Source: Streptomyces sp. SID14436
GTDB lineage: Bacteria; Actinomycetota; Actinomycetes; Streptomycetales; Streptomycetaceae
DNA length: 64,000 nucleotides
Assembly: GCF_010548465.1 (NCBI RefSeq)
Contig: NZ_JAAGMD010000321.1
Coordinates: forward strand, 35,087-99,086
Direction: 5' to 3'
The position numbers and the translations under genes are program-made. Shown one piece after another: positions 53,599 through 63,117 of the stretch. The notes below the pieces were generated by a model. That model saw only the letters and a list, made by a program, of their open reading frames with translations. It had not been told where the DNA came from and did not search any database. Position 1 is the stretch's first letter. Each line of letters opens with the position of its first letter.

Positions 53599-55259
53599 CC
53601 TCGCGCTTTCATGAAGCGGGCTGTCCGGTAGGCGGTCAGGTAAGCGAAAAGTGCCTCTGACCAGCGAGAATGAGGATTGCTGAGGTCCTTGTTCCCGCTC
53701 CTGTCGGAGGCACTTTCCAGGTGAAGCAGCCTACCGGTTCCTACCCCCATGTCCGTGTCCAGGATGACGGCCGAGCCGTGGTCTCCCAGGCCGGGTCGGT
53801 CCTGCTGGTCGAAACGGTCCGCAAGACCGGTCTGGATCAGGCGATGTCGCAGGTGCTGGCGCCATGGCGCAAACCGCGGGCCGTCCACGACCCGGGCAAG
53901 GTCCTGCTGGACCTCGCCCTGGCGGTCGCGTTGGGCGGGGACTGCCTCGCGGACGTCGCGATGCTGCGGTGTGAGCCGGCCCTCTTCGGCCCGGTCGCCT
54001 CCGACCCGACCGTCTCCCGCCTGATCGACACCCTCGCGGCCTCCGGTGAGAAAGCCTTGCAGGCCATCCGATCCGCACGGTCCGAAATCCGGAAGCGTGT
54101 CTGGTCGTTGGCCGGTGAGAATGCCCCGGACGCCGACGGACAGGTCACGGTCGACCTCGACGGCGTCCTGGTGATCGCGCACTCCGACAAGGAGGATGCG
54201 GCCGCGACCTGGAAGAAGACCTACGGCCATCACCCCCTGACGGCCTTCGTCGACCACGGCCCGGGCGGAACCGGAGAGCCAGTCGCCGCCCTGCTCAGAC
54301 CGGGAAACGCGGGCTCGAACACGGCCGCCGATCACATCACCACCGCCCACCTCGCCCTGGCCCAGCTGCCGAAGAAGTACCGGCGCGGGCGGCAGACCCT
54401 CATCCGCTGCGATTCCGCCGGCGGCACCCACGATTTCGTGTCCTGGCTCGCGAAGCGAGGACGCTGGCTGTCCTACTCGGTCGGCATGGTGATCACCGAG
54501 GTCATCCACAGCCACGTCCTCAAGATCCCGGCACCGGCCTGGACCCCGGCCATCGAAACGGACGGCGAGGTCCGCGACGGCGCCTGGGTCGCCGAACTCA
54601 CCGGTGACCTGCTCACGGGCTGGCCGAAAGGGATGCGGCTGATCGTCCGCAAGGAACGACCGCATCCCGGTGCCCAGTTGAGGATCGCCGACGCGGACGG
54701 CATGCGGATCACCTGTTTCGCCACCAACACCCCTGACCGGCCGATCACCGAGCTCGAGCTCCGCCACCGCCTGCGGGCCCGGGCCGAGGACCGCATCCGG
54801 GCCGCCCGCGCGACCGGACTGCGCAACCTGCCCCTGCACCACACCGCCCAGAACAAGGTCTGGCTGGAGATCGTCCAGATCGCGCTCGATCTGCTGGCCT
54901 GGATGCCCATGCTCGCCCTGACCGGCCAGGCCCGGCTCTTCGAGCCCCGCCGGCTGCGGTCCCGCCTGTCTCCGCGGCCGGCCGGCTCGTCACCACCGGC
55001 CGGCGCCGCATCCTCCGCCTCGCCCGCCACTGGCCCTGGACCCACGAGATCACCGCCGCACTCGAACGACTTGCGCTCCTGCCCAACCCCGGCTGACCAG
55101 CGGATCCGCCCGCCCCTACGAGAAGAGGACCCAGCCCGGAGCAGTGGAACCCGGCGCCCACCCGAGGCGACACCCGGGCCGTCGGCATGCCCGCCAACAG
55201 CCACCGAAAGCGAAACGGTCCACCGACTCCGTCGGCGGACCGTCATGCAAGATCGAGGT
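53599..55259 (+). mobile_element. IS1380-family insertion sequence, copy C
   Basis: Left terminus CCTCGCGCTTTCATGAAG at 53599; right terminus, read inward from 55259, CCTCGATCTTGCATGACGG. Flanks are CTAA (left) and TTAA (right), possibly a diverged 4-bp duplication. It interrupts an integrase-like gene whose 3' part continues at 55260. Confidence 0.8.
53670..55096 (+). pseudogene. IS1380-family DDE transposase with C-terminal frameshift
   Basis: The frame runs well from MRIAEVLVPAPVGGTFQVKQ through VDLDGVLVIAHSDKEDAAAT (first catalytic region), CDSAGGTHDFVSWLAKRGRW (second) and LPLHHTAQNKVWLEIVQIAL to RRLRSRL. There one T of CTGTTCTCC is missing (near 54969) relative to copy A, after which the original frame (LVTTGRRRILRLARHWPWTH..) continues out of register to its normal TGA at 55094-55096. 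The translated frame instead runs on to 55262. Most of the catalytic domain is intact, so residual activity cannot be excluded. Confidence 0.8.
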
Positions 55260-55755
55260 TAACGACGACTCCATCGAGACCAGGGACCGCGTCGCCGGGC
55301 TGATGGTCCTGCTCTATGGCCAGTACCCCGCGAGGACCTGCCGACTGACCACGGCACACGTCATCCACGACGAGAACGGCGTCGCCCTCCGCCTCAACCG
55401 GACTCCCCTGAGGCTGCCACCACCGCTCGACGGCCACCTGGTCCTCCAGCTCGTCGACATCGCCAACGATCACCAGCACACCGTGATGTCGAACGACCTC
55501 AACGCACCCTGGCTCTTTCCGACTCAGAGGCCCGGCAAGGCACTGGGCAGCAAACAACTCAGCCGGCGCCTCCGCAAGATCGGACTCCCTGCCGAAGCCG
55601 GACGATGCGCGGCCCTGCTTGATCTCTGCACACAGATGCCGCCAGCAGTCCTTCAGCGGCTGCTCGGCATCAGCCCCACAGCTGCCGAACGCTGGGCCGC
55701 CGGGGCCGTCAGGTCCGCATACGCAGCCGAGGTGGCCCGCCGATCAGACAGCTGA
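55260..55755 (+). pseudogene. 3' part of a tyrosine-recombinase-like (integrase-like) gene, cut by IS1380
   Basis: After the IS end, the frame reads RDRVAGLMVLLYGQYPARTC, RLTTAHVIHDENGVALRLNR, LGSKQLSRRLRKIGLPAEAG and VLQRLLGISPTAAERWAAGA. This matches the C-terminal half of a Streptomyces family of integrase-like proteins (LVLLYxQPxxRIxxLTxxDV.., WLFPGRxPGxPLxxxxLxxRLxxxGI). The expected catalytic Arg/His/Tyr set is not clearly complete, as is usual in this family. The 5' half is missing from the window's left side of the IS, so the gene is truncated, not simply interrupted. Confidence 0.6.
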
Positions 55756-55876
55756 GACCGATTACGCAGGAAGGAGCTGGACGATCCCCACCCACGGAAA
55801 GTCGTGAGCTGCCCCCGGTTTCGTGGAGTCCCTGAAGCCAGGCTTATGATCCTGGCCCGAAGGAGAACCACGAGCA

Positions 55877-56188
55877 GTGCCAGCACCACGTAAGTACCCG
55901 GACGAGCTCCGCGAGCGGGCCGTGCGCGAGGTCCGCACCACCGGCCGTCCGATCGCACATGTCGCGAAGGATCTGGGCATCCACAAGGAGGCCCTGCGCG
56001 GCTGGGTCCGCCAGGCTGAGGCGGACAGCGGTGAACGCGATGACCGGCTGACCAGCGTCGAGCGGGAAGAGCTGAAGCAACTCCGCAAAGAAGTAGCGGA
56101 GTTGAGACGAGCGAACGAGATCCTCAAAGCGGCGAGTGCGCTTTTTGCCCAGGAGCTCGACCGTCCCCGGACGAGGCCGACCAGGTGA
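55877..56188 (+). CDS. IS3-family OrfA
   Basis: 103 aa, from GTG 55877. Helix-turn-helix (ELRERAVREVRTTGRPIAHV, AKDLGIHKEALRGWVRQ) followed by heptads (EREELKQLRKEVAELRRANE). The stop overlaps the OrfB GTG (GTGA, 56185-56188); OrfB is in the -1 frame, so either frameshifting or coupling could be used. Confidence 0.85.
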   Translation: MPAPRKYPDELRERAVREVRTTGRPIAHVAKDLGIHKEALRGWVRQAEADSGERDDRLTSVEREELKQLRKEVAELRRANEILKAASALFAQELDRPRTRPTR

Positions 56189-57069
56189 TCGACAGCCTGA
56201 AAGACAGCGGCTTCGGGGTCGGGCCCGTATGCCGGGTGCTCGGCTGGTCCGAGTCGGCTTACTACGCCCGCAAGAAGCGGCCGAAGTCGTCCCGCCGGCT
56301 GCGGGACGAGCAGCTCATGCCCCTGATCGAGCAGGTCCATGCCGAGTCGGGCGGCACCTATGGCGCCCGCCGGATCACCCGCGCGCTGCGGCGCAGGGGC
56401 GTCGATGTGGCCCGCTGCACGGTCGAACGGCTGATGCGTGAGCTGGGCCTGGAGGGCGTCATCCGCGGTCAACGCCGCAGGACCACCGTGCCCGAGCCGC
56501 TGGCGCCCCGCCCGCCGGACCTGGTCGACCGCGACTTCACTGCCTCCCGCCCCGACCAGCTATGGGTGGCGGACATGACGTATGTCCGCACGTGGTCGGG
56601 CTGGGCATACGTGGCGTTCGTCCTGGACGTGTACTCGCGGATGATCGTGGGCTGGCAGGTCGCGAACCACATGCGGACCGAACTCCCGCTGGATGCACTG
56701 GAGATGGCGCTGTGGAGACGGAGGATCAAGAAGGACTCCGGCCTCATTCATCACAGCGACCGCGGGTCGCAATACGTGTCAATTCGGTACACCGACCGGC
56801 TCGCCGACTTCGGCGCCTCCGCGTCGGTCGGCTCCGTCGCGGACAGCTATGGCAACGCGATGGCCGAGGCCCTGAACGGCACCTTCAAGGCCGAGCTGAT
56901 CGAGATGCAAGGTCCCTGGAACGACGTCGACCAGGTCGAGCGGGCGATCTTCCAGTGGGTCACGTGGTACAACGAAGAGCGTCTGCACTCCGCGCTCGAC
57001 TACGTGCCGCCGGCCGAGTACGAGGAAGCTTTCTGGCGGAGCCAGGAGCAAGCCCCGCAGTCCGCTTGA
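56185..57069 (+). CDS. IS3-family OrfB transposase
   Basis: 294 aa. HTH_21 region (FGVGPVCRVLGWSESAYYAR, GGTYGARRITRALRRRGVDV) then rve domain: WVADMTYVRTWSGWAYVAFV (first Asp), IHHSDRGSQYVSIRYTDRL (second Asp), NAMAEALNGTFKAELIE (Glu) and WYNEERLHSALDYVPPAEYE. All catalytic residues present, so likely functional. Confidence 0.88.
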   Translation: MIDSLKDSGFGVGPVCRVLGWSESAYYARKKRPKSSRRLRDEQLMPLIEQVHAESGGTYGARRITRALRRRGVDVARCTVERLMRELGLEGVIRGQRRRTTVPEPLAPRPPDLVDRDFTASRPDQLWVADMTYVRTWSGWAYVAFVLDVYSRMIVGWQVANHMRTELPLDALEMALWRRRIKKDSGLIHHSDRGSQYVSIRYTDRLADFGASASVGSVADSYGNAMAEALNGTFKAELIEMQGPWNDVDQVERAIFQWVTWYNEERLHSALDYVPPAEYEEAFWRSQEQAPQSA

Positions 57070-57191
57070 AACAAGATCACCGGACTCTACGAAACTCGGG
57101 GCAGTTCAACCCGTCGTCACCACCGACTACGGGCCAGACCCAACTTAACGGCTGATCTTGGTTGTTGAGTTGACACACCCGGTCCAACCCG

Positions 57192-57900
57192 TCAGGCGGA
57201 CTTCTGCCGCCGTTCCAGCTTGCCGGCGGCCTCCCGGCGGCGGGGGTCCGTTACGTCCACCGAGGTTCCGGGGCCCTCACCGGGCTCGTCGGCCCAGTTC
57301 CGCAGCTTGGCCACGAGCGCTGTCAGCTGCTGGTCACCCGGCGGTACATCGATGGAGAACAGGGCCTCATACGGGTACTCGTCGTCGCCGCCCCACCGCA
57401 CCACACCGTTGCACTCGGCGAGGATGTCGCGGATCACTGTCATTTCGTGCGCGAAGAAGCCCCCCCCTGCCCCCGGGCGGGTAGGAGCCGGGCCGGATCG
57501 CCACGGCGGTGCCGGAGGCCTGATTCCCCTCGGCCTGCTTGAGGTTCACCCGGGACGGTGCGTGCCAGCCGGTCACGTCTCCCTCGCGGAGTTCGTCGAT
57601 CTCGTAGTGGAAGCGGCGGATGACGTGCACGAGGACGGTCTCCACGTCGCCGATGCGCACGTCCACGTCGAAGCCGGTGCCGGGCACCGGCCGCGTCCAT
57701 ACCGTGGAGACATCATTGGCTTTTTCCTCGAGTGCCCAGCCGTTGGGTGATGTTGGGCGTCGGCGGGTCTCGCCCGATCCGGGTCTCTCGGCGGCCGCTG
57801 CCACTGCGGGCAGGGACAGCAGAGAGCCACCCACCAGGGAGGCCGCGCCGAGGACTGCGGTGCGCTTGACAACACCGCGTCGCGTCATGCCGGTCATGCT
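57192..57900 (-). pseudogene. Secreted M15-peptidase-like protein, frameshifted and missing zinc ligands
   Basis: A Tat-like signal (MTRRGVVKRTAVLGAASLVG) opens the frame near 57888-57900. The body reads GDVTGWHAPSRVNLKQAEGN then QASGTAVAIRPGSYP, then shifts frame in a C-run near 57470 and continues EMTVIRDILAECNGVVRWGG, ALFSIDVPPGDQQLTALVAK to 57192. This is the M15 (D,D-carboxypeptidase-like) pattern, but where active enzymes have SxHxxGxAxD and xMHFExD, here H and D are Q and A and the MHFE is ALFS. It seems non-catalytic as well as frameshifted. It lies 58 bases after the lysin-like gene. Confidence 0.6.
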
Positions 57901-57957
57901 AAATGTCATGCCCATGATCTCTTTCGGTCATAAGGTCGGAGGAGCAGCCGGTCCCGG

Positions 57958-60171
57958 TCACTGGCTACGGATGAGCCTGTAATACTTCTCCAACGCCCGG
58001 TACAGGCCGATGAGTTCACGGCCGTACTCATCGGCGTCCGGGCCTGTGCCGTTGTAACGGGCGAGGATTTGCTGCAGGTCGGCTTCACTGGTGTCCAACC
58101 CGGGTCTGGGCTTGCCGATCTGGTAAGCGTTGTAGATCGTGAGGTAGGTCGCCGTCTTGATGTTGTACTCCGGATCCTCGTGGAGCTGGGTCCACACCGA
58201 TTTGAGATCCCTCGACTTGTCCAGGATCGGGCCGCTGATGACGCCCTGCCGGACGCAGTAGTTCCTGGCTTCGATCGCCACCCAGCCGAAGATCTGGCCC
58301 CATCCGGTGCTGCAGTCGTCCTCCAAGCCGGCCTCCAAGCTGGCCTTCACCCTTGTGTCGGCTGCGAAGTCGAGCGGGTTGTACTTGCGCAGCTCCCACA
58401 GCACCGGAGCCTGGATCAACGCCTTGCGCAGCCTGAGTCTCCGGGCTAGCGCGGTGAACAGCCAGTCTGCGCCGACAACCAGCTCGAACGCCTTGGTGTT
58501 GGAGATGCCTCCGAAGGTCGCCCAGTCATCGTCTCCCCACCCGTCGCCTCCGGTCTCGGGTACCCCTATGGACTCCAGGTACGACCGCACCTCCTGGAGC
58601 ATGGCGTCGCGGTAGGCCGTGTCGAAGGTGACGTCCTTCCCCACGGCGTACGAGGGAGGGTCGAAGCTGTCCTGCCCGAGGTCTCGTCCGGATGCGATGT
58701 TCTTGTCGATCTCGATGGCACCCGATCCGGACCCGACGGAAATGGTGGCGATCTGGTCGAACGCCCAGTTCCTCGGCAGCGGGTAACCCAGGTTTCCGGA
58801 GAAACCGCTGGACATGTCGGAGACGAAACTGGCGTCGGCGTATCCGGCCTCGCTCAACCGGGAGCACACGTTACGCGGCCCGTAGATGCCGACCCGGTAG
58901 GCGGATTCCTGCATGGACCGGTAGACACCCCTGAAGTGCGGGATGATGTTGGACGTCACCTCGTGATCCAGCGCGTCGTAGTCGACGGCGAAATAGATGC
59001 GGGTACCGTTCTTGAAGCCATGGCTGCTGGCCCAGTCGATCGCGGCGTGAGCGTCATAAACGCCCTGGTTGTAGTTGAAGTAGTCCGTCTGGCTGCCGGT
59101 GGTCTGGTAGATCGGAAAGCAGCTCAGGCCATGCGCAGCGATCGTCTCCAACTCACCGGACTTGATCACCTTGTCCAGTGAGGAGCCCGCCACATTGCAC
59201 AGGTAACGGCCGACAAACAAGTAGCCGGCGGACCGGAGGGACTGGGCCCGAGCCGGGGTGATGGTGGTGACGCAGTCGCAGGCGGTGCCGGAGCGGGACT
59301 GGTCGCCGTAGGAGATCAGCAGCGACGCCCAGGTGGGGTAGTCCGCGTCTCCGTGCGGGGTGAGCCCGACGAAATCCTGGAAGTCAAACACATATGAGGA
59401 CAGATCAGACGTGTACGTACTGCTGAACTGAACATAGGGCCGCTGGTTGAGGACCATCGCGGCGGTGAACAGGGACACCCAGGTGCCCGTGCTGCCGACC
59501 GTGAGAGTGCGTTGCCGGAGACCCGCCTGGGTACCGGGGCCGAAGACGCCGTTGGCCGTCCCGTCGGCCATGCCGAGTTCGTACTGGATGGCGAAGATCA
59601 TGGACTTGGCCACGTCACGGGAGTGGTGACCGTCACAGGGGATGATGAAGAAGTCCTGGCGCTGGATGTATCGCCCGTTGAGCCACCGCTGGATCGACCG
59701 GATATCCTCGCGGCCGGGTCTGGCCCCATAGCTGACGAGGACGTAGGGGTCCATGTTGAGGAGCGCCTTGAAGACCTTCGGGGTCAGGTCGGAGCCGGGA
59801 TAGACGCCGTCGACCCCCATGTCCCGCTTGAGCTTGATGACGCCGGCCTGCACGCGCTCGTTGTAGATGCCGTCGATCTCGCCACCGTCGTAGCCCTTGC
59901 AGTACATGGCGGACTGAATGATGCGGCAGAAGTTCGCCGACGGGACGGTGACGCTGTTGAGGCGAGGGTACTTCTGGGTCAGGGTGCGCAGGGTGGTGGG
60001 ACCGAACGAATCCGACATCGGGCTGATGTCCAGTTCCCACTGGAGCGCCCTGGTGAGCGCGTACATGGTGCTCCACCCGGTGCGACCGTTCTCCTCCACG
60101 GTCACACCGATCTTGTCGCCGTAGGTCTGGTTGACGAACCTCTGGGCGCGCAGGACCAACTCGTCTGCCAT
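57958..60171 (-). CDS. Glycoside-hydrolase-like (DUF1906) protein with N-terminal peptidoglycan-binding repeats
   Basis: 737 aa from ATG 60171 (GAAGGAA upstream); the frame is open further, but this start begins the domain. Residues 1 to about 270 hold peptidoglycan-binding-like repeats (LVLRAQRFVNQTYGDKIGVT, GGEIDGIYNERVQAGVIKLK, ANGVFGPGTQAGLRQRTL). The DUF1906/Rv2525c-like TIM barrel follows (AGYLFVGRYLCNVAG, SCFPIYQTTGSQTDYFNYNQ, IYFAVDYDALDHEVTSNIIP, RVGIYGPRNVCSRLSEAGYA, WAFDQIATISVGSGSGAIEI). The C-terminal about 200 residues are helical and unrecognised. No signal peptide is seen, so export would need another route, or release by lysis. Likely cell-wall binding and possibly glycan-active. 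Confidence 0.75.
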   Translation of the reverse strand: MADELVLRAQRFVNQTYGDKIGVTVEENGRTGWSTMYALTRALQWELDISPMSDSFGPTTLRTLTQKYPRLNSVTVPSANFCRIIQSAMYCKGYDGGEIDGIYNERVQAGVIKLKRDMGVDGVYPGSDLTPKVFKALLNMDPYVLVSYGARPGREDIRSIQRWLNGRYIQRQDFFIIPCDGHHSRDVAKSMIFAIQYELGMADGTANGVFGPGTQAGLRQRTLTVGSTGTWVSLFTAAMVLNQRPYVQFSSTYTSDLSSYVFDFQDFVGLTPHGDADYPTWASLLISYGDQSRSGTACDCVTTITPARAQSLRSAGYLFVGRYLCNVAGSSLDKVIKSGELETIAAHGLSCFPIYQTTGSQTDYFNYNQGVYDAHAAIDWASSHGFKNGTRIYFAVDYDALDHEVTSNIIPHFRGVYRSMQESAYRVGIYGPRNVCSRLSEAGYADASFVSDMSSGFSGNLGYPLPRNWAFDQIATISVGSGSGAIEIDKNIASGRDLGQDSFDPPSYAVGKDVTFDTAYRDAMLQEVRSYLESIGVPETGGDGWGDDDWATFGGISNTKAFELVVGADWLFTALARRLRLRKALIQAPVLWELRKYNPLDFAADTRVKASLEAGLEDDCSTGWGQIFGWVAIEARNYCVRQGVISGPILDKSRDLKSVWTQLHEDPEYNIKTATYLTIYNAYQIGKPRPGLDTSEADLQQILARYNGTGPDADEYGRELIGLYRALEKYYRLIRSQ

Positions 60172-60989
60172 GTGGGTGCGTTCCTTCGTTGATGGGGTGC
60201 AGGCGTGAAGACGCGGGAGTGCCTCGGAGTTGTGTGGTGCCGACCGGGCGTGTTTCGAAAGCCTCACCTGCCCCTCGACGCCTGGCACGCTCCCCCAAGC
60301 CCTGCGAGCAAGGAAGGGGCCTCAGCCGCGTTGCCGGGATCGCCCGCGTACGCCCAGTACGGAGGCGGTCCTCCGCCTTGCGACCGCACGCACCGAATAC
60401 CGCGAGGCCCGTCCTCCGGACGGACGGCTCCACATTCGAAACACGCCCTGGTACCGCATCGAGCAACGTTGTTGCCCCTGCCGCTCACCGGTGGCCGCGT
60501 CCCTTCGACGGGGCGGTCACGGAGGAGAGGTGGACGCAGAGCAATCGGTGCGGTGCGAAGACCCTTACTCCCAGCCGCCGTGGTGGGAATCGGCCTGGAG
60601 TGTCCCGGCGGGCTGGGGGTAAAGGGGCTCCGGTGACTGCACCACCATCCCATGCGTCCCGGGGAGTACCTCATCCTCGGCGAGCCGCTGGCGCTGACCG
60701 TCCGCACCGGCCTGTTCAGGAGCCGGTACGTCGCGAGCGCGGTCGAACTCATCAGGGACAAGCGCTCTGTGGCTGCTTCCCTCCCACGTCACCGTGGAAG
60801 AGCAGTGGGACCAACTCCAGCAATATTCAGCCGGTTGACAGTAATTCGACCTCGCCGGCGTCCCAAACCCTCCGGATTTCCTCGCCCCCGGGTCCACTCT
60901 GGCCGAGGGCCGTGGTGCCGTGCACGTGGGCGAGGCATCGACCCCAGCCGGCATCGTTCGCAACAAGGCAAACGTTGCCTGATGCGGCA
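60172..60989. other. Gene-poor region upstream of the lysin-like gene
   Basis: Open frames occur on both strands without families. One plus-strand piece (60652-60795, MRPGEYLILGEPLALTVRTG) has coding-like codon use but no start site or relatives I recognise. The first 60 bases upstream of 60171 should contain that gene's promoter. Confidence 0.4.
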
Positions 60990-61397
60990 TCAGCAGTACT
61001 TGAGCCCGGGAATGGGTCCGTTGTTGACACCACCGCTGATCCAGACGACGGGAAGCCAGACCCGCTTGTTGCCACTGTCGTCGTCCGTCATAGCCCAGTA
61101 GTAGTTGTAGTAGCTGCCGTACCGGAACTCGTGCCCCCGGGTCTGGCAGTAGAAGTAGTTCGTGCCCGCGTACAGGATTCCGGCCGAATCGCCGGTGCAG
61201 CTGTCGGTCCGCTGGGTGGTGGTGCACGGCCAGGTGGAAGCCGTCTTCCACACATGGCAGTTGTACTTCCCACCGCCGATCGACGTGCAGCCGGATGCCG
61301 ATGTGGCGGCCTGGGCGTTGCTGCCCAGGCCGAACAGCGTGGCTGCCGCGATCATGGCAGCCGACGATACGAAGGTGATGACTCGCTGCAGAGCCAT
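60990..61397 (-). CDS. Small secreted Cys-containing protein
   Basis: 135 aa from ATG 61397 (GGGGGGA upstream). Signal peptide MALQRVITFVSSAAMIAAAT ending before ATSASGC. The mature part (about 100 residues) has six Cys (CTSIGGGKYNCHVWKTAS, WPCTTTQRTDSCTGDSAGIL, YFYCQTRGHEF, LKYC at the end) and is Tyr/Trp-rich, as in small disulfide-stabilised Streptomyces exoproteins. Function unknown. It diverges from the LysR regulator across 209 bases, so that regulator probably controls it. Confidence 0.75.
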   Translation of the reverse strand: MALQRVITFVSSAAMIAAATLFGLGSNAQAATSASGCTSIGGGKYNCHVWKTASTWPCTTTQRTDSCTGDSAGILYAGTNYFYCQTRGHEFRYGSYYNYYWAMTDDDSGNKRVWLPVVWISGGVNNGPIPGLKYC

Positions 61398-61606
61398 GTG
61401 ATCCCCCCTGAGTGTGATGCGGTCATAGAACGACTCCGCGCACCGACCATCGCTCAAGAGGTACCTTGACGCACTCGAGCGGAGACGGGTCGGTTCTGCG
61501 GTGGCCAGTTCGACTGGCCAGGCGCTTTCAGAGGTTCACACGGCGAGGCGGTGGATGTCATGCGGTGATCGATGAGAAATGCGGCGTGTTCGATAAGCTT
61601 CTCTCC

Positions 61607-62560
61607 ATGGTTGCAGGTGAGACGGTTGTGGAGCCCATCGGCGCGATCACGGTGGCGGAGCCGAGCGTTCACCAGCTGCGGTTGTTCCTGGTGTTGAGTG
61701 AGGAGTTGCATTTCGGCCGTGCTGCGGCGCGGTTGTTCATCACACAGTCCGCCTTGAGTCAGCAGATTCGCAGCCTCGAGAAGCGTCTTAAAGTGGCTCT
61801 TTTCGAGCGTTCCAGCCGGGCGGTCGCCCTCACCTCGGCCGGCCGGGCGCTGTTACCCGACGTCAGGGCGGCGGTCGAGGCGATGGAGCGGCTGCGCTGG
61901 GCGGCAAACGCGCAGGGGCGTCATCTCTCCGGGCTGGTGAGAGTGGGCACCATCGGTGCGGAGGCGGCCATGCCGCACACGCGTGCCGTGCTCCAGGCGC
62001 TGCGCCGTGAGCATCCCCGGCTGGAGATACAGCTCCTCGGCCTGAATTTCGTCGATCAGCTGGGCGCCCTGTACCGGCGGGAGGCAGACGTGGTCTTCCT
62101 GCGGCCGCCGGTGCCGGACGATATCGAGCTGCACCACCTGGCGACCGAGCCCCGGGTGGCCTGCCTGCCCAGCGGTGATCCGCTGGCGGCCCTGCCCCGG
62201 CTCGCCCTGGCTCAGCTCGCCGGGTATCCGGTGGTGGACGTCCCCGCCCGGATACCGCGGGTGTGGTGGGACTTTTGGGCGGTGGACCCGCGTCCCGACG
62301 GCACCGCGGTGCGGTACGGGCCGGTCGCCCCGGACCTGGAGGCGCTGCTGCACAGCGTGGCGCAGGGTGAGGCCATGGCGTTCCTGCCGGCCGCCGCCCG
62401 CGACTTCTTCCGCCGTCCCGGGGTCGGCTACGTCGACGTGGACGGTCTTGCTCCCTGTACCTCGGCCCTGGCCTGGCTGGCCGACCACCGCGACCACCCC
62501 GGCGTCGCCGCGGTACGGCGGGCGGCACGGTCGGTTGTGCACCGCCGCACCCACCCGTGA
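61607..62560 (+). CDS. LysR-family transcriptional regulator
   Basis: 317 aa from ATG 61607; the frame is open upstream but the family N-terminus begins here. HTH: PSVHQLRLFLVLSEELHFGR then AAARLFITQSALSQQIRSLE and RLKVALFERSSRAVALTSAG. The effector domain follows (VRVGTIGAEAAMPHTRAVLQ, LRREHPRLEIQLLGLNFVDQ, GEAMAFLPAAARDFFRRPGV). LysR proteins usually regulate the divergent gene, here the small secreted protein. The inducer is unknown. Confidence 0.88.
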   Translation: MVAGETVVEPIGAITVAEPSVHQLRLFLVLSEELHFGRAAARLFITQSALSQQIRSLEKRLKVALFERSSRAVALTSAGRALLPDVRAAVEAMERLRWAANAQGRHLSGLVRVGTIGAEAAMPHTRAVLQALRREHPRLEIQLLGLNFVDQLGALYRREADVVFLRPPVPDDIELHHLATEPRVACLPSGDPLAALPRLALAQLAGYPVVDVPARIPRVWWDFWAVDPRPDGTAVRYGPVAPDLEALLHSVAQGEAMAFLPAAARDFFRRPGVGYVDVDGLAPCTSALAWLADHRDHPGVAAVRRAARSVVHRRTHP

Positions 62561-62635
62561 CCCTGACCGGCACCGTCCGGCGCGTCCGCCACGGCCCGTG
62601 GCGGACGCCGCCGCGGACGCAGGCCACGCTCGGGG

Positions 62636-62812
62636 CCTCGGCGGCGATATTCCGCGGCCGCCGCTCGGTGGTGCCGGTGTCCTGGGCGTCGAAGAGGCGT
62701 GCTGCGTGGTGGGGTGGCAGGGCGAGGGTGAGGTGGCGGAGGCGGGCGTCGTCGGTGGTGCCGGGCGCGGCGGCGAAGCCGAAGCGGGCGCGGGTGTCGG
62801 TTATTCGTGCGG
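62636..62812 (-). pseudogene. Remnant of a second tpg
   Basis: The minus-strand frame reads RITDTRARFGFAAAPGTTDD, ARLRHLTLALPPHHAARLFD and AQDTG..., matching Tpg residues about 97-150 (VIDTRARLGYTAPIGSTDQD, RIRHLTVALPPQYAARLFDA). Sequence on either side does not continue the similarity, and no start is present. It shows that at least two tpg genes once existed on this replicon or were brought together. Confidence 0.7.
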
Positions 62813-63117
62813 TTGAGACATTCTTGGTAGGGATGCGGCATCCCAGATCACAGGCTTGTCGTGGAGGGGCCTCGGGATCCCATACATCCCATCAGGGCGG
62901 GTCAGCCACACATACGGCCCAACCTCATTTTCTATGAGCACAGTTGAGATGTTGCATTTCATGGTGACGGGTGTGTCTCAACTGTACGGATAATGGCTTG
63001 GGATTGGGCTCCTAAGGCGGGAAGTTGATCTTGCTTGGGGGAGGGTGGGGAGCCGCTGGGAGAGAGGCCGGCGGAGGAGTCGCCAGGGTTGCCTTCTTTG
63101 CTGCGTACGAAATCCCG
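62813..63117. other. Intergenic region, no supported gene
   Basis: The stretch is A/T-richer near 62920-63000. No frame shows a family or start signal. Confidence 0.4.

Larger units (their letters stand above)
55805..57108 (+). mobile_element. IS3-family insertion sequence, copy 2 (different type)
   Basis: Imperfect terminal repeats: left TGAGCTGCCCCCGGTTTCGT at 55805, right (read inward from 57108) TGAACTGCCCCGAGTTTCGT. It carries orfA and orfB with a 4-base GTGA overlap. Distinct in sequence from copy 1. Apparently intact. Confidence 0.85.

Noticed and set aside
62557..62937. Plus-strand frame after the LysR gene
   Set aside because: Opposite the tpg remnant; Arg/Trp-rich antisense translation.
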